Part shown: positions 6,810-11,129 of the stretch, piece after piece
Layout of the letters: each line of letters starts with the position of its first letter
How positions within the stretch are numbered: position 1 is the stretch's first letter
Assembly (NCBI GenBank): GCA_035571875.1
Contig: DATNBR010000019.1
Span: 1 to 11,129, forward strand
Reading direction: 5' to 3'
From: Parafrigoribacterium_A sp035571875
Lineage (GTDB): Bacteria; Actinomycetota; Actinomycetes; Actinomycetales; Microbacteriaceae
DNA length: 11,129 nt
The notes under the pieces: model-generated
Told to the model about the DNA's origin: nothing
What the model saw: the letters and a program-made list of their open reading frames with translations, nothing else
Database searches by the model: none
Program-made: the position numbers and the translations under genes

Positions 6810-7745
6810 ATGCGAATAGCAATCACCGGCGGCACCGGTTTCGTCGGGCGCCATCTGGCCGAGCGCCTGGATCCCGCAGACACCGTAATCGTGTCCCGGC
6901 GAACCGGAGTGCCGCTCGACAACGTCGACGCACTCACGCGAGCGTTCGAAGATTGCGATGCGGTTGCCCACTGTGCCGGGATCAACCGGGAGATCGGCGA
7001 TCAGACCTTCGAGCGCGTTCACGTGCAGGGCACGCGCAATGTCATCACTGCCGCTCGACGAGCCGGCGTCAAGCGGATCGTCATGGTCAGCTTTCTTCGG
7101 GCACGTCCCGATTGCGGCTCGGGCTACCACGAGACGAAGTGGGCAGCCGAACAACTGCTCCGCAGCTCGGGGCTTGACCACACCATCCTGAAGTTTGGCA
7201 TGATCTACGGCCCCGGCGACCACATGATCGATCACGTGACGCGCGCCGTCCGCACCTTCCCGGTGTTCGCCACGGTCGGCTACCGCGAGCGGGCAGTTCG
7301 TCCGGTTCCCGTTGACGACGCCACCGACGTGCTGATCGCGGCACTCGAGGGGCGTGTCGAGGAACCGACCGTAGCTGTGATGGGCGCCGAGGAGCTAGAT
7401 CTCGGCTCCGCGGTTCGCCGCATCACAAGGGTGGCGGACAGGCATCCGCTGTTCCTACGCGCACCGATCTGGTCGATCCGGATGCTGGCGCAACTGACCG
7501 AATGGGTCATGGTCACGCCGCTCGTCGCCAAGGCACAAGCGAGAATGCTGGCCGAGGGGGTCAGCGAGGTCGCGCCGCCAGCTCCGGAGTTGCCCGAGAG
7601 CATGCGCCCGCGGCGAGCGTTCGATGAGGAGAGGATCCGTGCTGCCATGCCGGAGGGTCGCTTTGGGCTGGCGGATCTCAGGATTGTGCGTTGGTGGTCG
7701 AACCGAGGGCGCGACCTCCCCGGAGCCGCCCGCAGCCTGCCGTGA
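6810..7745 (+). CDS. NAD(P)-binding atypical short-chain dehydrogenase/epimerase-like protein
   Basis: This 311-residue protein has a Rossmann fold. The glycine motif is TGGTGFVGRH (6-15), followed by a beta-alpha repeat with AVAHCAGINR (51-60), VQGTRNVITAARRAGVKRIVMVS (72-94) and the catalytic-type YHETK (Tyr106, Lys110). LKFGMIYGPGDHMI (127-140) and VRPVPVDDATDVLIAAL (163-179) are typical of extended and atypical SDRs related to NDUFA9-like proteins. The C-terminal third is less typical and may bind a substrate or quinone-like ligand. The start ATG at 6810 follows an excellent AAAGGAG with a 6-nt spacer, better than the in-frame TTG at 6804. It is divergent from arsR and probably under its control. 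The substrate cannot be deduced. Confidence 0.9.
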   Translation: MRIAITGGTGFVGRHLAERLDPADTVIVSRRTGVPLDNVDALTRAFEDCDAVAHCAGINREIGDQTFERVHVQGTRNVITAARRAGVKRIVMVSFLRARPDCGSGYHETKWAAEQLLRSSGLDHTILKFGMIYGPGDHMIDHVTRAVRTFPVFATVGYRERAVRPVPVDDATDVLIAALEGRVEEPTVAVMGAEELDLGSAVRRITRVADRHPLFLRAPIWSIRMLAQLTEWVMVTPLVAKAQARMLAEGVSEVAPPAPELPESMRPRRAFDEERIRAAMPEGRFGLADLRIVRWWSNRGRDLPGAARSLP

Positions 7746-7760
7746 ATCCGGACGACAACG

Positions 7761-7795
7761 AGCAAGGGCCCCGCTCATCGAGCGGGGCCCTTGCT
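7761..7795. terminator. Bidirectional hairpin terminator between the SDR gene and rplQ
   Basis: Perfect 16-bp arms (AGCAAGGGCCCCGCTC and its complement) flank a 3-nt ATC loop. It lies 15 bp after the SDR stop and 19 bp past the rplQ stop, between convergent genes. The stem is very GC-rich. No U-run follows on the plus strand, and only a mixed CTCGTTGTCG follows on the minus strand. Such stems usually suffice in high-GC actinobacteria. Confidence 0.85.
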
Positions 7796-7814
7796 GTACT
7801 AACTGTGCTGAGCG

Positions 7815-8441
7815 CTACTTGGCGGCGTCGCCTTCGGCAGCGGCGGGAGTCTCCTGAGCCGTGACCTCGGCGGTCTCGGCGTCGATGGCCTCGGCCTGCT
7901 CCGGCGTCTCGACGACATCCTCGGCGGGAGTGGCGGCCTCGGGGGTCTCGTCAGCGACGACCTCCGCGGCAGCGTCCGCAGCCGGAGCCTCCTCGACCGG
8001 AGCAGCCTTGGCGGGCTTCTCCGCCTTGGTGCTGGCCTTGGCCCCTTCGACAGGCTCAGGACGGCGCTTCGGCTTGGCGTTCACCGGCTCGAGAACGAGC
8101 TCGATCTGCACCATCGAGGCGTTGTCGCCCTTGCGGAAGCCCAGCTTGGTGATGCGGGTGTAGCCGCCCTCGCGCTCGGCGACCAGCGGCGCGATCTGCG
8201 TGAACAGCTCGTGCACGACGGTCTTGTCACCGATCACGCCGAGCACGCGACGACGAGCGTGCAGGTCCCCGCGCTTGGCAAAGGTGATGAGGCGCTCGGC
8301 GACGGGACGCAGGCGCTTGGCCTTGGTCTCCGTCGTCTTGATGCTCTTGTGGGTGAACAGCGCGGCGGCGAGGTTCGCGAGCATCAGGCGCTCGTGAGCC
8401 GGGCCTCCACCGAGGCGAGGACCCTTGGTTGGCGTTGGCAT
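7815..8441 (-). CDS. rplQ: 50S ribosomal protein L17 with long acidic Ala/Glu/Pro tail
   Basis: The first 120 residues are L17 (bL17), a large-subunit protein near the peptide exit tunnel: MPTPTKGPRLGGGPAHERLM (1-20), LANLAAALFTHKSIKTTETKAKRLRPVAERLI and GYTRITKLGFRKGDNASMVQIELV. Residues 121-208 are a low-complexity tail rich in Ala, Glu, Pro and Thr, probably disordered. Actinobacterial L17 often has such a tail, but about 88 residues is long. Residues 128-133 (PEPVEG) are encoded exactly by a short interspersed repeat. A ribosome binding site (GGAG) lies upstream of the ATG at 8441. The gene is 48 bp after rpoA and is the last gene of the cluster here. Confidence 0.97.
   Translation of the reverse strand: MPTPTKGPRLGGGPAHERLMLANLAAALFTHKSIKTTETKAKRLRPVAERLITFAKRGDLHARRRVLGVIGDKTVVHELFTQIAPLVAEREGGYTRITKLGFRKGDNASMVQIELVLEPVNAKPKRRPEPVEGAKASTKAEKPAKAAPVEEAPAADAAAEVVADETPEAATPAEDVVETPEQAEAIDAETAEVTAQETPAAAEGDAAK
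8043..8060. repeat. Short interspersed repeat inside the rplQ coding sequence
   Basis: CCCTTCGACAGGCTCAGG is a sequence I recall as highly repeated, mostly between genes, in many actinobacterial genomes. It is in phase here and encodes PEPVEG (residues 128-133) in the variable L17 tail. The sequence and phase are seen directly. The repeat-family membership is from memory and needs a genome-wide count. Confidence 0.6.
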
Positions 8442-8489
8442 GGTTTTTCTCCAGAATCAGATGGTCGTGGGCGTCGAGATCGACGAGCC

Positions 8490-9485
8490 CTAGTTGTTCT
8501 CGTCGGCGTCGTCGTACCCGCTGTAGAAGTGCGCGCCGTCAAACCCAGGAACGGTGTCCTTGAGTGAGAGGCCCATCTCCACGAGCTTGTCCTTGACCTC
8601 ATCCACCGACTTCTGTCCGAAGTTGCGGATGTTCATGAGCTGCGTCTCCGACAGGGCGACCAGTTCGCTCACGGTGTTGATGCCCTCGCGCTTGAGGCAG
8701 TTGTAGCTGCGCACCGAGAGGTCGAGGTCTTCGATCGGCATGCTGAGCTCACTCGAGAGCACGGCGTCGACGGGAGCCGGGCCGATCTCGATGCCCTCGG
8801 CAGCGGAGTTCAGCTCGCGAGCCAGACCGAACAGCTCGGTCAGCGTGCGCCCGGCGGACGCGATGGCGTCGCGCGGCGTGATCGCCGACTTGGTCTCGAC
8901 ATCCACGACCAGGCGGTCGAAGTCGGTGCGCTCACCGGCACGAGTCGCCTCGACGCGGTAGGTCACCTTGAGCACGGGCGAGTAGATCGAGTCGATCGGA
9001 ACCTGGCCGGCCTCGCTGAACTCGCTGCGGTTCTGCGTCGCCGAGACGTAGCCGCGGCCACGCTCGATGGTCAGCTCGAGCTCGAACTTCGCCTTGTCGT
9101 TCAGGGTGGCGATGAGCAGCTCGGGGTTGTGGATCTCGACGCCCGCAGGAGCGGAGATGTCTGCTGCGGTCACCTGGCCTGCACCCGTCTTACGCAGGTA
9201 CGCGGTGATCGGCTCGTCGTGCTCGCTCGAGACGACGAGGCCCTTGATGTTGAGGATGATCTCGGTGACATCTTCCTTCACGCCGGGCACGGTGCTGAAC
9301 TCGTGCAGCACACCGTCGATGCGGATGCTCGTCACGGCGGCACCCGGGATCGAGGAGAGCAGGGTACGGCGGAGTGAGTTGCCGAGGGTGTAGCCGAAAC
9401 CAGGTTCCAGCGGCTCGATGATGAACCGCGAACGGAACTCGGAGATGTTCTCTTCGGTCAGGGTGGGGCGTTGTGCAATGAGCAC
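8490..9485 (-). CDS. rpoA: DNA-directed RNA polymerase subunit alpha
   Basis: The 331-residue alpha subunit forms the dimer on which core RNA polymerase assembles. The N-terminal domain (about 1-228) includes FIIEPLEPGFGYTLGNSLRR (21-40), TLLSSIPGAAVTSIRIDGVLHEF (41-63) and EDVTEIILNIKGLV (71-84). After a linker, the C-terminal domain (about 250-312) has VRSYNCLKREGINTVSELV, where Arg259, Asn262 and Lys265 correspond to E. coli Arg265, Asn268 and Lys271 that contact UP-element DNA. The tail ends in acidic YDDADENN. The start is GTG at 9485 with a good AAAGGAA 7 nt upstream. It lies 183 bp after rpsK, with no rpsD between them, and 48 bp before rplQ. Confidence 0.98.
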   Translation of the reverse strand: MLIAQRPTLTEENISEFRSRFIIEPLEPGFGYTLGNSLRRTLLSSIPGAAVTSIRIDGVLHEFSTVPGVKEDVTEIILNIKGLVVSSEHDEPITAYLRKTGAGQVTAADISAPAGVEIHNPELLIATLNDKAKFELELTIERGRGYVSATQNRSEFSEAGQVPIDSIYSPVLKVTYRVEATRAGERTDFDRLVVDVETKSAITPRDAIASAGRTLTELFGLARELNSAAEGIEIGPAPVDAVLSSELSMPIEDLDLSVRSYNCLKREGINTVSELVALSETQLMNIRNFGQKSVDEVKDKLVEMGLSLKDTVPGFDGAHFYSGYDDADENN

Positions 9486-9503
9486 TGTTGTTTCCTTTCG
9501 GCA

Positions 9504-9525
9504 AAGTGTCCGCTATATGACACTT
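9504..9525 (-). promoter_or_regulatory. Inverted repeat just upstream of the rpoA ribosome binding site
   Basis: Perfect 7-bp arms AAGTGTC (9504-9510) and GACACTT (9519-9525) flank an 8-bp AT-rich centre (CGCTATAT). The repeat ends about 5 nt before the AAAGGAA of rpoA. It could be a protein-binding site or an mRNA hairpin affecting rpoA translation. A TTGAAC lies further upstream on the minus strand, but its spacing to TATAGC (14 bp) is too short for a standard promoter, so I do not call one. Confidence 0.4.
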
Positions 9526-9598
9526 ATGGGAGTTCAAGCTATTGAGTTGTGAAACTGTGCTGGGACAGCGTTCGGGACCAAGGTAAGGCGCGATGAAA

Positions 9599-9642
9599 CT
9601 GGGTCTCGATACGCGTCCTCGTTCCTCGGGCGCTACTCGACC
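9599..9642. repeat. Intergenic repeat, copy 1, between rpsK and rpoA
   Basis: This copy begins CTGGGTCTCGATACGC (9599-9614) and ends CGCTACTCGACC (9631-9642). Both end blocks recur exactly in the rpsM-rpmJ gap (copy 2) around a variable middle. The ends GGTC and GACC are complementary. Elements of this TCTCGATACG...TACTCGACC form are, from memory, abundant between genes in Microbacteriaceae. The two copies in this window are direct evidence of repetition. Confidence 0.75.
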
Positions 9643-9657
9643 GCAGACGAGTCTGCG
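9642..9657 (-). terminator. Short hairpin after rpsK, possible attenuator or processing site
   Basis: CGCAGAC-GA-GTCTGCG is a perfect 7-bp-arm palindrome 11 nt beyond the rpsK stop and abutting intergenic repeat copy 1. No U-run follows. In the mRNA the 2-nt gap would open into a loop of at least 4 nt. Because rpoA and rplQ lie downstream in the operon, it is more likely a partial attenuator or an RNA-stabilising end than a full stop. Confidence 0.4.
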
Positions 9658-9668
9658 ACTGCGTCGCC

Positions 9669-10067
9669 TTAGACTCGCCTGCGCTTCGGCGGGCGGCATC
9701 CGTTGTGCGCCTGCGGCGTGACATCCGTGATCGAGCCCACCTCGAGGCCAGCGGCCTGAAGCGAACGGATCGCGGTCTCGCGACCCGAGCCCGGCCCCTT
9801 GACGAAGACGTCGACCTTCTTCATGCCGTGCTCCTGCGCCTGGCGAGCAGCGGACTCCGCCGACATCTGCGCGGCGTACGGGGTCGACTTGCGCGAACCC
9901 TTGAAGCCGACAACGCCTGACGACGACCAGCTCAGAACTGCGCCGGTCGGGTCGGTGATGGTGACAATGGTGTTGTTGAACGTCGACTTGATGTGGGCCT
10001 GGCCCACGGCGATGTTCTTCTTCTCTTTGCGACGCGGCTTGCGAGCGGCCGACTTAGGTGCTGCCAA
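9669..10067 (-). CDS. rpsK: 30S ribosomal protein S11
   Basis: The 132-residue S11 (uS11) lines the platform of the small subunit near the E site. The N-terminus is basic (PRRKEKKNIAVGQAHIKSTF). NNTIVTITDPTGAVLSWSS, YAAQMSAESAARQAQEHGMK, FVKGPGSGRETAIRSLQAAGL and ITDVTPQAHNGCRPPKRRRV complete the family pattern. The start codon is TTG at 10067. It is placed 7 nt after a clear AGGAG, and MAAPKSAARKP is the normal S11 start, so the rare codon is real. It lies 50 bp after rpsM in the same operon. Confidence 0.97.
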   Translation of the reverse strand: MAAPKSAARKPRRKEKKNIAVGQAHIKSTFNNTIVTITDPTGAVLSWSSSGVVGFKGSRKSTPYAAQMSAESAARQAQEHGMKKVDVFVKGPGSGRETAIRSLQAAGLEVGSITDVTPQAHNGCRPPKRRRV

Positions 10068-10117
10068 TTTTTTCTCCTAAAAATTATGGCGATGACGGGT
10101 GGGGGTTACCCAGCCGC

Positions 10118-10492
10118 CTATCGGGCCTTCTTCTTGCCGGCTACGGTGCGCTTCGGGCCCTTGCGGGTACGAGCGTTGGTCTTGGTGCGCTGTCCGTGCA
10201 CGGGCAGGCCCTTGCGGTGACGGATGCCCTGGTAGCTTCCGATCTCGACCTTGCGGCGGATGTCCGCTGCGACCTCACGACGAAGGTCACCTTCTACCTT
10301 GAAGTTGCCTTCGATGTAGTCGCGAAGAGCGATGAGCTGGTCATCGGTGAGGTCCTTGACGCGGATCTCTCCGCTGATGTCGGTGTCGGCGAGGGTCTTC
10401 AGCGCCCTCGTGCGGCCAACTCCGTAGATATAGGTCAGTGCGACTTCAACGCGCTTATCGCGCGGAATGTCAACGCCGGCTAGACGTGCCAT
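10118..10492 (-). CDS. rpsM: 30S ribosomal protein S13
   Basis: The 124-residue S13 (uS13) sits in the head of the small subunit and contacts the P-site tRNA and the large subunit. It has MARLAGVDIPRDKRVEVALT, the helix-two-turns-helix segment YIYGVGRTRALKTLADTDIS, the coiled middle region and the basic C-terminal tail RHRKGLPVHGQRTKTNARTR followed by KGPKRTVAGKKKAR. AGGAG lies about 8 nt before the ATG at 10492. It is 206 bp after rpmJ, the largest gap within this cluster, and that gap holds a repeat and a possible structured leader. Confidence 0.98.
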   Translation of the reverse strand: MARLAGVDIPRDKRVEVALTYIYGVGRTRALKTLADTDISGEIRVKDLTDDQLIALRDYIEGNFKVEGDLRREVAADIRRKVEIGSYQGIRHRKGLPVHGQRTKTNARTRKGPKRTVAGKKKAR

Positions 10493-10616
10493 GGTGGCTT
10501 CTCCTGGATATGAGTGGAGGTCTGTAGCGGCACCTGTACACCGGCCTCCAACCGATGGTGTCCCCCGCTTTCGCGGGTTCTGGTGCTGCTATTTATTCGT
10601 ATTCAGTTGTAAATCG
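10493..10616 (-). promoter_or_regulatory. Possible structured leader upstream of rpsM
   Basis: This 124-bp non-coding stretch holds several pairings. TGGAGG (10515-10520) pairs with CCTCCA (10545-10550). ACACC (10538-10542) pairs with GGTGT (10557-10561). CCCGC (10564-10568) pairs with GCGGG (10573-10577), which on the mRNA gives a GAAA tetraloop. The first two pairings interleave, so they would form a pseudoknot or exclude each other. The distal part (10588-10616) is AT-rich, but I find no well-spaced promoter in it. The pairings are visible. Regulation is only inferred. Confidence 0.4.
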
Positions 10617-10655
10617 CTGGGTCTCGATACGCTCGCTGGCGCTCGCTACTCGACC
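10617..10655. repeat. Intergenic repeat, copy 2, between rpmJ and rpsM
   Basis: This copy shares CTGGGTCTCGATACGC (10617-10632) and CGCTACTCGACC (10644-10655) exactly with copy 1. The middle is GCTCGCT-GGC-GCTCGCT (10631-10647), itself a 7-bp direct repeat that is lost in copy 1. Same orientation as copy 1 and same kind of position, between ribosomal genes. Confidence 0.75.
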
Positions 10656-10702
10656 TTGAACCTTCGGTTGATGCCGCTTCGCGACGTCAACCTTCGGTTC
10701 AA
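10656..10702 (-). repeat. Imperfect inverted repeat overlapping the rpmJ stop codon
   Basis: TTGAACC (10656-10662) pairs with GGTTCAA (10696-10702), and GGTTGA (10666-10671) with TCAACC (10687-10692), around a 3-by-3 internal mismatch and a 15-nt loop. Each arm contains AACCTTCGGTT (10659-10669 and 10689-10699), a small stem of its own. The rpmJ stop codon lies within the right arm. It abuts intergenic repeat copy 2, so the two may be one composite element. Confidence 0.6.
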
Positions 10703-10815
10703 CCCTGGCGCTGCTTGTGACGCGGGTTGGACTTGCAGATGACCATGACGTTGCCGTTGCGACGAATCACCTTGCAGTGCTCGCAGATCGGCTTGACGCT
10801 GGGGTTGACCTTCAT
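10699..10815 (-). CDS. rpmJ: 50S ribosomal protein L36, zinc-binding form
   Basis: This 38-residue gene translates as MKVNPSVKPICEHCKVIRRN then GNVMVICKSNPRHKQRQG. It is L36 (bL36), the smallest large-subunit protein. The zinc ligands Cys11, Cys14, Cys27 and His33 are all present, so it is the zinc-ribbon (C+) form and not the cysteine-free paralog made under zinc limitation. GAGGAAA lies about 6 nt before the ATG at 10815. It follows infA by 91 bp. Its last codon and stop lie inside an imperfect inverted repeat. Confidence 0.97.
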   Translation of the reverse strand: MKVNPSVKPICEHCKVIRRNGNVMVICKSNPRHKQRQG

Positions 10816-10844
10816 TGTGTTTCCTCTGACTCACTGTCTTCGTA

Positions 10845-10862
10845 CCCGCGGAATGCCGCGGG
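10845..10862 (-). promoter_or_regulatory. Hairpin in the infA-rpmJ gap, proximal to rpmJ
   Basis: CCCGCGG-AATG-CCGCGGG, perfect 7-bp arms with a 4-nt loop, lies 29 nt upstream of the rpmJ start and about 20 nt before its ribosome binding site. Together with the hairpin at 10878-10897 it makes a double-stem spacer between the two genes. Possible roles are attenuation or RNA processing. Confidence 0.45.
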
Positions 10863-10877
10863 CCGTTACTTTCCAGT

Positions 10878-10897
10878 CGGATGCGCGGGCGCATCCG
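10878..10897 (-). promoter_or_regulatory. Hairpin immediately after infA
   Basis: CGGATGCG-CGGG-CGCATCCG, perfect 8-bp arms with a 4-nt loop, starts 9 nt beyond the infA stop. No U-run follows, so it is not a textbook terminator. Because rpmJ and rpsM follow on the same strand, partial termination or stabilisation of the infA transcript end is more likely. Confidence 0.5.
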
Positions 10898-10906
10898 TTC
10901 GCGTCA

Positions 10907-11128
10907 CTACTTGTAGCGGTAGACGATTCGGCCCCGGGTCAGGTCGTAGGGGCTCAGCTCCACGATCACGCGATCCTCAGGGAGGATTCGGATGTAGTGC
11001 TGACGCATCTTGCCCGAAATGTGGGCAAGCACGCGGTGGCCGTTGGTCAGCTCAACGCGGAACATCGCGTTGGGCAGAGCTTCGACTACTGCGCCCTCGA
11101 TCTCGATGACACCGTCTTTGTTGGCCAT
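10907..11128 (-). CDS. infA: Translation initiation factor IF-1
   Basis: The 73-residue protein is a single S1/OB-fold domain: MANKDGVIEIEGAVVEALPN, FRVELTNGHRVLAHISGKMR, YIRILPEDRVIVELSPYDLT and the C-terminal RGRIVYRYK. IF-1 binds the A site of the 30S subunit and helps IF-2 and IF-3 select the initiator tRNA. The gene is complete: its ATG ends at 11128, one base from the window edge, so its promoter and ribosome binding site are not visible. It heads the infA-rpmJ-rpsM-rpsK-rpoA-rplQ series. Confidence 0.98.
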   Translation of the reverse strand: MANKDGVIEIEGAVVEALPNAMFRVELTNGHRVLAHISGKMRQHYIRILPEDRVIVELSPYDLTRGRIVYRYK

Positions 11129-11129
11129 A

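Noticed and set aside
2127..7814. A recently acquired genomic island
   Set aside because: No integrase, insertion sequence, tRNA junction or flanking direct repeat is visible, and GC content and codon use look like the surroundings.
10588..10616. A promoter for rpsM in the AT-rich segment
   Set aside because: TTTACA and TAAATA are present on the minus strand but the spacing (12 bp) is wrong for a sigma-70-type promoter. I see no better pair.
10646..10894. An 82-codon minus-strand open frame over the rpmJ locus
   Set aside because: It is the wrong frame. The adjacent frame gives a perfect 38-residue L36 with its zinc ligands and a ribosome binding site.

Overview
The window looks like a chromosomal segment of a high-GC actinobacterium, most likely of the family Microbacteriaceae. 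The evidence is gene content and order (infA-rpmJ-rpsM-rpsK-rpoA-rplQ, then truA and rplM-rpsI-glmM), GTG and TTG starts, a Lys/Arg-rich S9 tail of actinobacterial type, a long acidic tail on L17, and short interspersed repeats of a kind I associate with that family. This placement rests on recall and pattern, not on a database search.

Layout. From 11129 down to 7815, on the minus strand, lies the end of the large ribosomal-protein cluster: infA, rpmJ (too short for a standard ORF scan), rpsM, rpsK, rpoA and rplQ. No rpsD lies between rpsK and rpoA. From 2126 down to 1, also on the minus strand, come truA, rplM, rpsI and the first 12 codons of glmM. In many actinobacteria truA follows rplQ directly. 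Here about 5.7 kb separates them.

The stretch between rplQ and truA holds five genes. One is a membrane acyltransferase-3 protein with a C-terminal SGNH domain (+). Next come a LigC-type ATP-dependent DNA ligase (+) and a stand-alone LigD-type primase-polymerase (-), which converge with 5 bp between their stop codons. Last are an ArsR-family repressor (-) and a divergent NAD(P)-binding SDR protein (+) that share a 66-bp region full of AGCA/TGCT inverted repeats. The ligase and polymerase form a plausible gap-filling and sealing repair pair, as for the LigC/Prim-PolC pair of mycobacteria. The ArsR/SDR pair looks like an autoregulated divergent module. A perfect 16-bp-arm hairpin (7761-7795) closes the SDR gene and the rplQ operon from opposite sides.

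The ribosomal cluster carries unusual non-coding structure. Two copies of one intergenic repeat (9599-9642 and 10617-10655) sit inside the operon. A third short repeat lies within the rplQ reading frame and encodes exactly PEPVEG. An imperfect inverted repeat overlaps the rpmJ stop codon. A 74-nt near-perfect hairpin with an internal 19-bp period lies between arsR and the polymerase gene. The window also has far more GGATGC/GCATCC than GGACGC/GCGTCC (about 23 to 7 by hand count), the reverse of what the base composition predicts.

I see no CRISPR array, tRNA, rRNA, insertion sequence or transposase. Most of the window is conserved housekeeping sequence. The points worth following are the repeats, the LigC/Prim-Pol pair and the ArsR operator region, and none of them amounts to a clearly new system.
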